From Streptomyces sp. SAI-127 (GTDB taxonomy: Bacteria; Actinomycetota; Actinomycetes; Streptomycetales; Streptomycetaceae), in contig NZ_JARXYJ010000001.1 in the NCBI RefSeq assembly GCF_029894425.1, forward strand, positions 3,348,001-3,412,000: a stretch of DNA of 64,000 bases, written 5' to 3'. The translations under genes were made by a program, and so were the position numbers. The notes beneath the pieces were generated by a model, which saw nothing but the letters and a program-made list of their open reading frames with translations, did no database searches and was not told the DNA's origin. Shown piece by piece: positions 26,897 to 35,927 of this stretch; positions within the stretch are counted from its first letter, which is position 1, and every line of letters begins with the position of its first letter.

Positions 26897-28576
26897 CTAT
26901 TCGACCCCGATGAGCAGCACGGCTCCCTGCCGTCCGCCCCGGTACACCACGGTGTCGACGGCGAGGTACGACTCCCGTACGCGCGTCTCCAGGTGGTCGG
27001 CGACCGCCTCGGGGGCCTCGTCGCCGAGGACGAGGGTGACCAGTTCGCCTCCGGCCGAGAGCATGCGGTCGAGGACGGTCTCGGCCGTGACGGTGACGTC
27101 CGAGCCGATCACGGCCACGTCCCCGTCGATGAGGCCGAGGACGTCACCGGCCTGGCAGATGCCGGCCATGGTCCAGGACTGGCGTTCGGCGACGGCGACC
27201 TCGGCGTAGCGGGTCGCGCCGGCCGCCGAGGTCATCTGCACGACGTCCTCGTCGAACCGGCGCTCCGGCTCGTGCACGGCGAGCGCCGCGATGCCCTGGA
27301 CCGCGGAGCGCGTGGGGATCAGCGCGACGCGGATGCCCTCCGCGCGAGCCTGCTCGGCCGCGGCGGCCGCGGTGTGGCGCAGGTCGGCGTCATTGGGCAG
27401 CAGCACGACCTCGCGCGCGTGGGCACGCCGTACGGCCTCCACGAGCTCCCCGCTCGCGGGCGGCTCCCCGGGGCGGGCGAGGACGGTGGTCGCGCCGGCC
27501 TCGGTGTACAGACCGGCCAGGCCCTCGCCGGGCACGACGGCGACGACGGCCCGCTGGGCGCGCTCGCGGGGCTGCCGTTCGCCGCCGGTGGTGTGCACGT
27601 CACCGAGTCCGAAGTGCGTGATGCGGATCCGGTACGGCCGCCCGGCCTCGATGCCCGCCTCCACGGCGGCGCCGGCGTCGTCGACGTGCACATGGACGTT
27701 CCACAGGCCGTCGCCGCCGACCACCACGAGCGAGTCCCCGAGCCTGTCGAGCCGCTCCCGCAGCCGCGCGACGGCCGTGTCGCCGGCCTCCAGGAGGTAG
27801 ATCACCTCGAAGGCGGGGCCGCCGGTGCCCAGGGCGTCGGCGCACTCGTCGGGGGCGTCCGCGGAGACTTCGGCGGAGCCTGCTTCCGAGGACGTGCTCA
27901 TCACCGGTACCGCCCTGGGCGCCTCCCCCGTGAACGTCTCCACCAGCGCCCCCAGCACCGCCACCAGTCCTCGCCCGCCGGCGTCCACCACGCCGGCCCG
28001 TTCCAGGACGGCCAGCTGACCGGGTGTCGCGGCGAGGGCGGTGCGCGCGCCGTCGTAGGCGGCCCGGGCGACCGTTCCGCAGTCGCCCTCCGCTGCCCCG
28101 GCGGCGTCGGCGGCGGCCGAGGCGACCGTGAGGACCGTGCCCTCGACCGGGTGGGCCACGGCCTGGCGGGCGGAGTCGGCCGCGTGCCGCAGGGCGAGCC
28201 GGAGTCCCTCGCCGTCCGTGTGAGCCGTCTCACCGTCGGCGGCCAGCACCTGGGCCATGCCCCGCAGCAGCTGGGCGAGGATCGTGCCCGAGTTGCCGCG
28301 GGCGCCTATGAGGGCTCCGTGCGCCATCGCGCGCGCGGCGTCGGCCAGTGCAGGTTTCCCCGAGCCATGGGCGTCGTGACCCTCGAACACGGCTTCGACG
28401 GCCGCGGCCGCGGATTCCGCCGTCAGATACAGGTTCGTGCCGGTGTCCCCGTCGGCGACGGGGTAGACGTTGATCGCGTCGATCTCCTCGCGCGCCCGGC
28501 CCAGCGCCCGCAGCGCGAGACCGCACCAGGTGCGCACCGCGAGAGCATCGAAGAATGTCTGCGGCACGTGTGCCAC
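26897..28576 (-). CDS. DAK2-domain (YloV/FakA-like) protein
   Basis: A 559-residue protein. The GTG at 28576 has GAGGAGG 5 bases upstream; longer in-frame starts lack such a site. Residues 1-200 form the DAK2 phosphotransfer domain: INVYPVADGDTGTNLYLT binds ATP/Mg, followed by GALIGARGNSGTILAQLLRG and HPVEGTVLTVASAAAD. The remainder is the FakA-type C-terminal region (VVVVGGDGLWNVHVHVDDAG, HVMLPND-like VLLPNDADLRHTA). In Firmicutes such proteins phosphorylate fatty acids together with a DegV/FakB carrier, and no carrier gene is adjacent. It is divergent from rpmB. Confidence 0.88.
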   Translation of the reverse strand: MAHVPQTFFDALAVRTWCGLALRALGRAREEIDAINVYPVADGDTGTNLYLTAESAAAAVEAVFEGHDAHGSGKPALADAARAMAHGALIGARGNSGTILAQLLRGMAQVLAADGETAHTDGEGLRLALRHAADSARQAVAHPVEGTVLTVASAAADAAGAAEGDCGTVARAAYDGARTALAATPGQLAVLERAGVVDAGGRGLVAVLGALVETFTGEAPRAVPVMSTSSEAGSAEVSADAPDECADALGTGGPAFEVIYLLEAGDTAVARLRERLDRLGDSLVVVGGDGLWNVHVHVDDAGAAVEAGIEAGRPYRIRITHFGLGDVHTTGGERQPRERAQRAVVAVVPGEGLAGLYTEAGATTVLARPGEPPASGELVEAVRRAHAREVVLLPNDADLRHTAAAAAEQARAEGIRVALIPTRSAVQGIAALAVHEPERRFDEDVVQMTSAAGATRYAEVAVAERQSWTMAGICQAGDVLGLIDGDVAVIGSDVTVTAETVLDRMLSAGGELVTLVLGDEAPEAVADHLETRVRESYLAVDTVVYRGGRQGAVLLIGVE

Positions 28577-28835
28577 CTGCGCCTCCTCGGGCTGCTGGAC
28601 TGGACGCAGCGTAGACCCCGGACGGGTGTCCACCGGAAGAGGGCCGGGAGCGAGTGCCTGGTCAGCCATGGTAGTTTCGTTCTACTGGCGCAGTCGTTGT
28701 ATGCTGCTCCGGTTGCCCGATCCCGATCGGGCCATTCCCCCTGGCAGTGCCACTCAGATCTCTGATCCTACGATCTCGATCCTTCGGCTTGCCGGGATCC
28801 GACCGTAAGTGCATCTGAAGTCTTTGGAGTGACCC

Positions 28836-29021
28836 GTGGCTGCCAACTGCGACGTCTGCGGCAAGGGGCCGGGCTTCGGCAACAACATCTCGTTTTCGCA
28901 CCGCCGTACGTCCCGTCGCTGGAACCCGAACATCCAGCGACGCCGTATCGTGGTCGGCGGGACGCCGAAGCGCGTGAACGCTTGCACCTCGTGCATCAAG
29001 GCCGGCAAGGTCTCGCGCTGA
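28836..29021 (+). CDS. rpmB: 50S ribosomal protein L28
   Basis: A 61-residue ribosomal protein. The GTG at 28836 opens [19 protein letters not shown]. Cysteine pairs CDVC and CTSC make this the zinc-binding form. [14 protein letters not shown] is the L28 signature. It stands alone, with a strong terminator 42 bases after the stop, and is divergent from the DAK2 gene across 259 bases that also contain the palindrome CCCGATCGGG near 28724. Confidence 0.97.
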   Translation: MAANCDVCGKGPGFGNNISFSHRRTSRRWNPNIQRRRIVVGGTPKRVNACTSCIKAGKVSR

Positions 29022-29062
29022 CGCACAGCTAAGCGCGCGGCCACTGCTGGTTCGCTGCACTG

Positions 29063-29094
29063 AGCCGGTCCACCGAGAGGTGGGCCGGCTTTTT
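29063..29094 (+). terminator. rpmB terminator
   Basis: AGCCGGTCCACC-GAGA-GGTGGGCCGGCT: a 12-bp stem with one G-T pair and a GAGA tetraloop, followed by TTTT. A textbook intrinsic terminator, with an unusually good T-run for this genome. Confidence 0.9.
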
Positions 29095-29123
29095 GCCGTG
29101 TCCACGCACTACGCGTCCACGTA

Positions 29124-29921
29124 CTAGGCGCCCTCGTACCGGCGGAACCGCCATCCATGATCCACGGGACCGATCCCGTCGCCGAGAGCGAAGCCGGCGG
29201 CGATCGCCCCGGTGACGTACTCCTTGGCGGCCGCCACCGCCTCCGGCACGGACTGTCCCTTCGCGAGCTGCGAGGCGATCGCGGAGGCCAGGGTGCAGCC
29301 CGTTCCGTGCGTGTGCCGGTTGTCGTAGCGGGGCGCGCGCAGCCAGTGCTCCTCACGGCCGTCGGTGAGCAGGTCGACGGCGTCGCCGGTCAGATGGCCG
29401 CCCTTGATGAGCACCCACGTCGGTCCGTACGACAGGACCGCCTCGGCGGCTTCTCGCATACGGGACTCCGAATCGACCCGGACGCCGGTGAGCTGTGCCA
29501 CCTCGTCGAGGTTCGGGGTGGCGACGGTGGCGACCGGGAGCAGCTTCGTGCGTACGGACTCCAGGGCGGACGAGGCCAGCAGCGGGTCCCCGTGCTTGGA
29601 GACGCCGACCGGGTCGACCACGGCCGGGGCGTCCGTGGCTCCGAGCAACTCGGCCACCGCCTCGACGAGTTCGGCCGAGGCGAGCATCCCGGTCTTCACG
29701 GCCTGGACGCCGATGTCGTCCACGACACTGCGGTACTGGGCCCGCACCGCCTCGACCGGCAGCTCCCAGGCACCCTGTACGCCAAGGGAGTTCTGCGCGG
29801 TGACGGCCGTGACGACACTCATGCCGTGCACGCCGAGCGCGAGCATGGTCTTCAGGTCGGCCTGGATCCCGGCGCCTCCGCCGGAGTCGGAGCCGGCCAC
29901 CGTGAGCACCAGGGGCTTCAC
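29124..29921 (-). CDS. thiD: Hydroxymethylpyrimidine/phosphomethylpyrimidine kinase
   Basis: A 265-residue enzyme of thiamine synthesis that phosphorylates HMP and HMP-P. The GTG at 29921 overlaps the thiL stop by four bases (GTGA), so the pair is translationally coupled. Ribokinase-fold signatures are [18 protein letters not shown] at the start, [29 protein letters not shown] and the C-terminal [18 protein letters not shown] with the catalytic Asp/Cys region. Complete and of normal length. Confidence 0.95.
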   Translation of the reverse strand: MKPLVLTVAGSDSGGGAGIQADLKTMLALGVHGMSVVTAVTAQNSLGVQGAWELPVEAVRAQYRSVVDDIGVQAVKTGMLASAELVEAVAELLGATDAPAVVDPVGVSKHGDPLLASSALESVRTKLLPVATVATPNLDEVAQLTGVRVDSESRMREAAEAVLSYGPTWVLIKGGHLTGDAVDLLTDGREEHWLRAPRYDNRHTHGTGCTLASAIASQLAKGQSVPEAVAAAKEYVTGAIAAGFALGDGIGPVDHGWRFRRYEGA

Positions 29922-30886
29922 GACTCGATGTCCCCGCCGAAGTGGTCCCAGCCGCCCTTGCTCGTCCAGGGCGCCCCGTCGACCGTCACCTGGGGCAGGG
30001 CCGAGGGGTTGAGGACCTCGCCGATCACCTTCCAGCGGGCCGGGAGCTTCACGTCCGGCGAGAAGGTCGCCACGATCGCGTGGTCCTCTCCCCCGCTCAG
30101 CACCCACTGCATGGGGTCGACACCGACGGCCTGCCCGATGTCGTTCATCTGGGTGGGGATGTCGATCGCGCCGGAACGGATGTCGATGCGGACCTTGCTG
30201 GCCTCGGCGATGTGTCCGAGGTCGGCGATCAGCCCGTCGCTCACGTCGCACATCGCGGTCGCGCCGAGCGCCGCGGCGGCCGGGCCCGCGTGGTACGGCG
30301 GCTCGGGGCGCCGGTGCGCCTCCACGAACGCGCGCGGCGAGCGGAAGCCGCGGGAGAGCACCGCGTATCCGGCCGCGGACCAGCCCAGCCAGCCGGTCAC
30401 CGCGACGAGGTCACCGGGCTGGGCGCCGGCCCGGGTCACCGGCTCCTGGCCCCGCAGATCGCCGAGGGCGGTGATGGAGACCATGATCGTGTCTCCCCGT
30501 ACGACGTCCCCGCCGACCACCGACGCGCCCGCGACCTGGCACTCGTCGCGCAGACCGTCCATGAGCTCCGAGGCCCAGGTGACGGGGAGTTCGGCGGGCA
30601 CGACCAGGCCGAGCAGCAGCGCGGTCGGCACGGCACCCATGGCGGCGATGTCCGCGAGGTTCTGCGCGGCCGCCTTGCGGCCGACGTCGTAGGCCGTGGA
30701 CCAGTCGCGGCGGAAGTGCCGGCCCTCCAGAAGGATGTCGGTGCTCGCCACGACCCTGCGGTCGGGGGCGGCGACCACCGCGGCGTCGTCGCCGGGACCC
30801 ACCCGGACCGCCGGGGTGGTGGTGAGACGGGAGGTGAGCTCCCTGATGAGCCCGAACTCGCCGAGCTCACCAACAGTGCCCTTCAT
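29918..30886 (-). CDS. thiL: Thiamine-monophosphate kinase
   Basis: A 322-residue kinase converting thiamine monophosphate to the pyrophosphate cofactor. The ATG at 30886 follows AAGGG and gives [17 protein letters not shown]. Motifs are [47 protein letters not shown] and, near the C-terminus, [13 protein letters not shown]. First gene of a thiL-thiD operon with a 4-base overlap. No thiamine riboswitch could be recognised upstream (30887-31101), so regulation of this pair is probably by other means. Confidence 0.95.
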   Translation of the reverse strand: MKGTVGELGEFGLIRELTSRLTTTPAVRVGPGDDAAVVAAPDRRVVASTDILLEGRHFRRDWSTAYDVGRKAAAQNLADIAAMGAVPTALLLGLVVPAELPVTWASELMDGLRDECQVAGASVVGGDVVRGDTIMVSITALGDLRGQEPVTRAGAQPGDLVAVTGWLGWSAAGYAVLSRGFRSPRAFVEAHRRPEPPYHAGPAAAALGATAMCDVSDGLIADLGHIAEASKVRIDIRSGAIDIPTQMNDIGQAVGVDPMQWVLSGGEDHAIVATFSPDVKLPARWKVIGEVLNPSALPQVTVDGAPWTSKGGWDHFGGDIES

Positions 30887-31101
30887 TGCCCTTACGCCCC
30901 TTCTGTGCCGTGCCGTGCCCGGTCGCGCGTCATCAGTGTCCTCGATACGGTCGAGGGGACCGTCAGCTTCTTCGGTGTTCGTCGTCTCCGCACCCCGGCA
31001 CATGCGTCCACGCCCCCGCGGGTCTCCCCGCGACGAGCGGCGACGCGATACCGTGGCGTTCCTTTTCCCCACATGATCCTCGTGGCCGCCCTGGAGGTTC
31101 C

Positions 31102-31335
31102 GTGGTACAGGCGTACATCCTGATCCAGACGGAGGTCGGCAAAGCGTCGACCGTCGCCGAGACGATCAGCAAGATTCCTGGAGTCATCCAGGCCGAGGAC
31201 GTGACAGGACCGTATGACGTGATCGTCCGTGCACAAGCCGACACCGTGGACGACCTGGGCCGCCTGGTGGTCGCCAAGGTCCAGCAGGTGGATGGCATCA
31301 CCCGTACCCTGACCTGCCCGGTCGTCCATCTGTAG
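31102..31335 (+). CDS. Stand-alone Lrp/AsnC ligand-binding (RAM) domain protein
   Basis: A 77-residue protein from GTG 31102, preceded by GGAGG at 31094. VQAYILIQTEVGKASTVAET is the first strand-helix of the alpha-beta sandwich ligand-binding domain; GPYDVIVRAQADTVDDLGRL is its second half. The DNA-binding helix-turn-helix of Lrp proteins is absent. Such short members oligomerise and bind amino acids; the role in Streptomyces is not established. It is divergent from thiL and 20 bases before a lipoprotein gene. Confidence 0.9.
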   Translation: MVQAYILIQTEVGKASTVAETISKIPGVIQAEDVTGPYDVIVRAQADTVDDLGRLVVAKVQQVDGITRTLTCPVVHL

Positions 31336-31355
31336 CCCCCGTCTACCCTTGGCCG

Positions 31356-31838
31356 GTGAACTTCTTCCGTCACCGGCCTCTCGGTCTGCCCGCGTTCGCC
31401 CTGCTGATCACGGTCGCGGGCTGCTCCTCCGCAGACGACAGCGCGTCGGCGGCGGTTCCCTCGCCGGGGGCGGGCGTCACGAAGCTCTGCCGAGAACTGG
31501 ACCGGGTACTGCCGTCCAAGGTCGACGACCAGGACCGTCGGGATCCCGAGCCCGCGTCCGCGCTGACCGCGGGCTGGGGTGACCCGGCGATCATACTGCG
31601 GTGCGGTGTCGAGCGGCCCTCGAAGATGGACGATCCGGAGGCCGACGGGGTCGAGGTGAACGGGGTCGGCTGGCTGCTGGAGAAGCAGGACGACGGGTCG
31701 TTCCGCTTCACCACGACCTTGCGGAAGGCGTACGTCGAGGTGACGATCCCCGAGGACCGCACCGGCGACGGCATGGGACCGCTGGTGGACCTGGCGTCCG
31801 CCGTGAAGAAGGCGATCCCCGAGGGGATCGCCGACTAG
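31356..31838 (+). CDS. DUF3515-type lipoprotein
   Basis: A 160-residue predicted lipoprotein from GTG 31356. The signal peptide LGLPAFALLITVAGCSS ends in a lipobox with Cys23, after which the mature part would be anchored outside the membrane. Further conserved elements are TKLCRELDRVLPSKVDDQDR and WGDPAIILRCGVERPSKMD. The family is found next to ddl or the Lrp-like gene in many actinobacteria, as here, and has no assigned function. It converges on ddl with only 11 bases between the stops. Confidence 0.88.
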   Translation: MNFFRHRPLGLPAFALLITVAGCSSADDSASAAVPSPGAGVTKLCRELDRVLPSKVDDQDRRDPEPASALTAGWGDPAIILRCGVERPSKMDDPEADGVEVNGVGWLLEKQDDGSFRFTTTLRKAYVEVTIPEDRTGDGMGPLVDLASAVKKAIPEGIAD

Positions 31839-31849
31839 TCGCCGACCGG

Positions 31850-33007
31850 CTAACGAAGCCCCGTCGACCGGCGCAGCGCCGCCTCGATCAGCCTGTCCAC
31901 CAGCTCCGGGTAACTGATCCCGCTCTTCTCCCACATCTGCGGGTACATCGAGATCGGCGTGAAGCCCGGAAGCGTGTTGATCTCGTTGATCACGAAGTCG
32001 CCGTCCTCGGTGAGGAAGAAGTCCGCGCGGACCAGGCCCTCGCAGGAGGCCGCGTCGAAGGCGTCGACCGCGAGCTTCTGGACCTCGGCCGTCTCCTCGG
32101 GCGTGAGCGGCGCCGGCACGATGCCCGGGGTCGAGTCGATGTACTTCGCCTCGAAGTCGTAGTACGCGTGCTCCTGCGGCGGGGGGATCTCGGCCGGGAC
32201 CGACGCGCGCGGGCCGTCCTCGAACTCCAGGACACCGCACTCGATCTCGCGGCCCCGCAGCGCCGCTTCCACCAGGATCTTCGGGTCGTGGCTCTGTGCC
32301 TCGGCGATCGCCTCGTCCAGGCCGGACAGGTCGTCGACCTTGGTGATGCCGATCGACGAGCCCGCGCGCGCGGGCTTCACGAACAGCGGCCAGCCGTGTT
32401 CGCCCGCGAAGTCGACGATCTTCTTGCGGGCCGCGGACTCGTCCCGCTCCCACTCGCGCGGCCTGATCACCACGTACGGGCCGACCTCGAGCCCGAAGGA
32501 GGTGAACACCCGCTTCATGTACTCCTTGTCCTGGCCGACGGCCGAGGCGAGCACACCGGAGCCGACGTACGGGACGCCGGAGAGCTCCAGGAGGCCCTGC
32601 AGGGTGCCGTCCTCGCCGTAGGGGCCGTGCAGGACGGGGAAGACGACGTCGACCTCACCGAGCGCTTTGGGCACCGATCCCGGCTCGCTGTAGACGACTT
32701 CACGGTTCGCGGGGTCGACGGGGAGCACCACGCCGCCCTCGCTCGACTCGGCGAGTTCCTCGACACTCGGCGTACGGCGCTCGGTGATCGCCATGCGTTC
32801 CGGTTCGTCGGCGGTGAGCGCCCAACGGCCGTCCCGGGTGATACCGATCGGCAGGACGTCGTACTTGGTCCGGTCGATGGCCCGCAGTACGGCGCCGGCG
32901 GTGACCACGGAGATCCCGTGTTCGGAGCTGCGCCCGCCGAACACGACGGCCACGCGCGGCTTGCGAGGCGGCTGCTGAGGGCTCTGGGGGAGGTTCTCGG
33001 TGCTCAT
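31850..33007 (-). CDS. ddl: D-alanine--D-alanine ligase
   Basis: A 385-residue ATP-grasp enzyme that makes the D-Ala-D-Ala dipeptide of peptidoglycan. ATG 33007 gives MSTENLPQSPQQPPRKP before VAVVFGGRSSEHGIS, the family N-terminus. Other motifs are FPVLHGPYGEDGTLQGLLEL, PLFVKPARAGSSIGITKV and the metal-binding VRADFFLTEDGDFVINEINT followed by LPGFTPISMYPQMW. The Pro/Gln-rich leader is longer than in E. coli Ddl but usual for streptomycetes. It is 81 bases from gpsA on the same strand. Confidence 0.96.
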   Translation of the reverse strand: MSTENLPQSPQQPPRKPRVAVVFGGRSSEHGISVVTAGAVLRAIDRTKYDVLPIGITRDGRWALTADEPERMAITERRTPSVEELAESSEGGVVLPVDPANREVVYSEPGSVPKALGEVDVVFPVLHGPYGEDGTLQGLLELSGVPYVGSGVLASAVGQDKEYMKRVFTSFGLEVGPYVVIRPREWERDESAARKKIVDFAGEHGWPLFVKPARAGSSIGITKVDDLSGLDEAIAEAQSHDPKILVEAALRGREIECGVLEFEDGPRASVPAEIPPPQEHAYYDFEAKYIDSTPGIVPAPLTPEETAEVQKLAVDAFDAASCEGLVRADFFLTEDGDFVINEINTLPGFTPISMYPQMWEKSGISYPELVDRLIEAALRRSTGLR

Positions 33008-33088
33008 ATCGCGTTGAGAGTACCCGTTGGTAGTGCCCCGATACAGCGTGCGCCCCTGCGGCGAACGAGGCAAAAACGCGGTCGTAGC

Positions 33089-34099
33089 TCAGTGTCGCTC
33101 GGGTTTCGCGCTGCGCGACATCAGCTCCTTGACGGCGACCACCGGGGCCTTGCCCTCGTGCACGATGCCGACGACGGTCTCGGTGATCGGCATGTCGACG
33201 CCGTGCCTGCGGGCCAGATCCAGCACGGACTCACAGGACTTGACGCCCTCCGCGGTCTGCTTGGTGACCTCGATGGTCTCCTGGAGGGTCATGCCCTTGC
33301 CGAGGTTGGTGCCGAAGGTGTGGTTGCGCGACAGCGGCGAGGAGCAGGTCGCCACCAGGTCGCCGAGACCGGCGAGTCCGGAGAACGTCAGCGGGTCGGC
33401 GCCCATGGCGAGTCCGAGCCGGGTCGTCTCCGCGAGACCGCGCGTGATCAGCGAGCCCTTGGCGTTGTCACCGAGGCCCATGCCGTCCGCGATGCCGACG
33501 GCGAGGCCGATGACGTTCTTCACGGCGCCGCCGAGTTCGCAGCCCACCACGTCGGTGTTGGTGTACGGGCGGAAGTACGGCGTGTGGCAGGAGGACTGGA
33601 GCCGCTGGGCGACCGCCTCGTCGGTGCAGGCGACCACGGCGGCGGCCGGCATCCGGGCGGCGATCTCCCGCGCGAGGTTGGGTCCGGTGACCACGGCGAT
33701 GCGGTCGGCGCCGACCTTCGCGACGTCCTCGATCACCTCGCTCATCCGCATGGCGGAGCCGAGCTCGACGCCCTTCATGAGGGAGACGAGGACGGTGTCG
33801 GGCGCGAGCAGGGGGGTCCACTCGGCGAGGTTGGCGCGCAGGGTCTGCGAGGGGATCGCGAGGACGGTCAACTCCGCGTCGCGCGCGGCCTCCGCGGCGT
33901 CCGACGTGGCCCGGAGGTTCTCCGGGAGTTCGACGCCGGGGAGGTAGTCCGGGTTCGTCCGCGTGGAGTTGACGGCTTCCGCGAGTTCGGGACGCCGCGC
34001 CCACAGGGTGACCTCGCACCCCGCGTCGGCGAGCACCATGCCGAACGCGGTGCCCCATGAACCGGTACCGAAGACGGCCGCCTTGACGGGCTTGCTCAC
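33089..34099 (-). CDS. gpsA: Glycerol-3-phosphate dehydrogenase [NAD(P)+]
   Basis: A 336-residue cytosolic enzyme reducing dihydroxyacetone phosphate to sn-glycerol 3-phosphate for phospholipids. GTG 34099 overlaps the plsC stop by four bases (GTGA) and has GGAGAAGAG upstream. Nucleotide binding is AAVFGTGSWGTAFGMVLADA; substrate motifs are GPNLAREIA, GGAVKNVIGLAVGIADGMGL (with the catalytic Lys) and TFSGLAGLGDLVATC. Together with plsC it supplies the first steps of phosphatidic acid synthesis from one transcript. Confidence 0.96.
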   Translation of the reverse strand: MSKPVKAAVFGTGSWGTAFGMVLADAGCEVTLWARRPELAEAVNSTRTNPDYLPGVELPENLRATSDAAEAARDAELTVLAIPSQTLRANLAEWTPLLAPDTVLVSLMKGVELGSAMRMSEVIEDVAKVGADRIAVVTGPNLAREIAARMPAAAVVACTDEAVAQRLQSSCHTPYFRPYTNTDVVGCELGGAVKNVIGLAVGIADGMGLGDNAKGSLITRGLAETTRLGLAMGADPLTFSGLAGLGDLVATCSSPLSRNHTFGTNLGKGMTLQETIEVTKQTAEGVKSCESVLDLARRHGVDMPITETVVGIVHEGKAPVVAVKELMSRSAKPERH

Positions 34100-34860
34100 T
34101 TGCTCTTCTCCCCCTCGTGACCGTTCTGGGCCTGGGTCCGGCGCCGCTGCTCGATCCGCTCGCGGCGCGGGTCGTACGCCGTCTCGGGTGCCTTCTCGCC
34201 GCGGATCAGCTCCAGCTGGGCGGTGACGGCGGCCATGATGACCTCGGTGGCCTCCTTCAGGAGGTCCGGGGTCATCTCCTTGCCGTAGAACGGCGACAGG
34301 TCCACGGGCGGCCCCGCGAGGACCTGCGAGGTCTTGCGCGGAAACACGTGGAGCTTCTTCGCGTACGGCGGCAGCAGTTCGTTGGCGCCCCACTGCGCCA
34401 CGGGAATCACCGGGCACTTGGTCTGGAGGGCTACCCGCGCGGCACCGGTCTTGCCGATCATGGGCCACTGGTCGGGGTCCCGGGTGATGGTGCCCTCGGG
34501 GTAGAACGCGACGCATTCGCCGCGTTCCACGGCCTCGATGGCGGCCCTGAAGGCACTGAGCGCGTCCGTGGTCTCGCGGTAGACGGGAATCTGCCCCGTG
34601 CCGCGCATCATGGCGCCGATGAATCCCTTGTTGAAAAGACCGCTCTTCGCGAGGAATCGCGGGACGCGGCCGGTGTTGTACTGGAAGTGCGCGTACGCGA
34701 AGGGATCGATGTGCGAATTGTGGTTGACCGCGGTGATAAATCCGCCGTCGGCCGGAATATGCTCCATTCCGCGCCAGTCCCGCTTGATCAGAACCACGAG
34801 CGGCGGTTTGGCGATCACCGCTGCCAGGCGGTACCAGAAGCCGATTCTGCGGCGGGGCAC
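34096..34860 (-). CDS. plsC: 1-acylglycerol-3-phosphate O-acyltransferase (PlsC family)
   Basis: A 254-residue membrane-associated acyltransferase. GTG 34860 follows GAGGAAGG by 7 bases. The catalytic HX4D motif is NHNSHIDPF (near residue 43), block II is RFLAKSGLFNKGFIG, and block III is AFYPEGTITRDP. The C-terminal tail is basic and Gln-rich (EQRRRTQAQNG). It may acylate glycerol phosphate or lysophosphatidic acid; the exact substrate is not fixed by sequence. Coupled to gpsA by a 4-base overlap. Confidence 0.93.
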   Translation of the reverse strand: MPRRRIGFWYRLAAVIAKPPLVVLIKRDWRGMEHIPADGGFITAVNHNSHIDPFAYAHFQYNTGRVPRFLAKSGLFNKGFIGAMMRGTGQIPVYRETTDALSAFRAAIEAVERGECVAFYPEGTITRDPDQWPMIGKTGAARVALQTKCPVIPVAQWGANELLPPYAKKLHVFPRKTSQVLAGPPVDLSPFYGKEMTPDLLKEATEVIMAAVTAQLELIRGEKAPETAYDPRRERIEQRRRTQAQNGHEGEKSK

Positions 34861-35016
34861 GCGGACACCTTCCTCTTGGGCCTGGGGGGCCGCACAAGTG
34901 TCGCCCCAGGCCGCCGGTCTGTCGAGAACACCGTACGCCCCGCCACCGACACCGCCAGATGGGCCGGCGTGACGACTGAGTGACAATGGCCGCCACAAGA
35001 GAAGGACGGAACACTC

Positions 35017-35655
35017 GTGCAGTGGACGTTGGTCATCCCGTTGAAGCCCTTGGCGCGGGCCAAGAGCAGGCTCTCGGACACCGCCGACGACGGGGTGCGC
35101 CCGGGGCTGGCCCTCGCCTTCGCCCAGGACACCGTGGCGGCGGCGCTGGCCTGCCCCGCTGTCGGTGATGTGGCGGTCGTCACGGATGACGTCCTGGCGG
35201 GCCGCGAGCTGGCGGCCCTGGGCGCCCGGATCGTCCCCGACGAGCCACGGGGCGGCCTGAACGCGGCCCTGTCGCATGCGGCTGCCGTCGTACGGTCCAC
35301 GCGTCCCGAAAGCGCCCTCGCGGCCCTGAACGCCGATCTTCCGGCGCTACGGCCCCTGGAATTGGCCCGGGTCCTCGACGCCGCCGCGGAATTCCCGCGC
35401 GCTTTTCTCGCGGACGCCGCGACAATCGGCACCACTTTGCTGACGGCCCGGGAAGACGCGGAATTGCGCCCCGCCTTCGGGCTGGATTCCCGCGCACGCC
35501 ATCGCGCCTCGGGAGCGACGGAACTCCCCCTCACCGAGGTGGATTCCGTACGGCAGGACGTGGACACCGGCGAGGACCTGCGGGCCGCGCTCGCCCTCGG
35601 GGTGGGACCCCGGACGGCCGCCGCCGCCGCGCGGTTGCTGATTCCCGGGCAGTAG
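35017..35655 (+). CDS. cofC: 2-phospho-L-lactate / phosphoenolpyruvate guanylyltransferase (coenzyme F420 synthesis)
   Basis: A 212-residue nucleotidyltransferase. GTG 35017 follows AGAAGGACGG; the protein begins VQWTLVIPLKPLARAKSRLS, the CofC/FbiD signature with the GTP-binding loop. ALNADLPALRPLELARVL holds the Asp metal ligands, and AADAATIGTT-like FLADAATIGTTLLTA follows. In actinobacteria this step attaches GMP to phosphoenolpyruvate as the first commitment to the F420 side chain. The other fbi genes are elsewhere. It is 9 bases before a small gene on the same strand. Confidence 0.93.
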   Translation: MQWTLVIPLKPLARAKSRLSDTADDGVRPGLALAFAQDTVAAALACPAVGDVAVVTDDVLAGRELAALGARIVPDEPRGGLNAALSHAAAVVRSTRPESALAALNADLPALRPLELARVLDAAAEFPRAFLADAATIGTTLLTAREDAELRPAFGLDSRARHRASGATELPLTEVDSVRQDVDTGEDLRAALALGVGPRTAAAAARLLIPGQ

Positions 35656-35664
35656 GCTGCGGCC

Positions 35665-35856
35665 ATGCAGGCGACCGCGTACACGTATGACCCCGAAAGC
35701 CGCAGCGGGCAGGTACTTCTCGACGACGGCACCCCGGTCCCCTTCGACGCACCGGCGTTCGACGCGGGCGGTCTGAGGCTGCTGCGTCCCGGACAGCGCG
35801 TGCGCGTCGAGATGGACGGGGACAAGGTCACCCTGGTGACCCTCCAGACCTTCTGA
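35665..35856 (+). CDS. Small beta-rich protein, 63 residues
   Basis: A 63-residue protein (MQATAYTYDPESRSGQVLLD) with alternating hydrophobic residues that suggests a small five-strand barrel like a cold-shock or OB fold: SGQVLLDDGTPVPFDAPAF, then GQRVRVEMDGDKVTLVTLQ. The RNP motifs of true cold-shock proteins are absent. It begins 9 bases after cofC and is probably cotranscribed. The same pair occurs in other streptomycetes as I recall. Function unknown. Confidence 0.85.
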   Translation: MQATAYTYDPESRSGQVLLDDGTPVPFDAPAFDAGGLRLLRPGQRVRVEMDGDKVTLVTLQTF

Positions 35857-35876
35857 ACCCCCTGTGCACACGCCGC

Positions 35877-35905
35877 GGGCCGGACTCCGATGCGGAGTCC
35901 GGCCC
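35877..35905. terminator. Bidirectional terminator between the small beta protein gene and hupS
   Basis: GGGCCGGACTCC-GATGC-GGAGTCCGGCCC, a perfect 12-bp stem, 20 bases after one stop codon and 22 bases beyond the hupS stop. Confidence 0.85.
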
Positions 35906-35927
35906 GTCGCGTGAGTGCCCTGTGCCC

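Noticed and set aside
30887..31101. Thiamine (TPP) riboswitch upstream of thiL-thiD
   Set aside because: The conserved TPP core motifs (such as CTGAGA) were not found in the leader.
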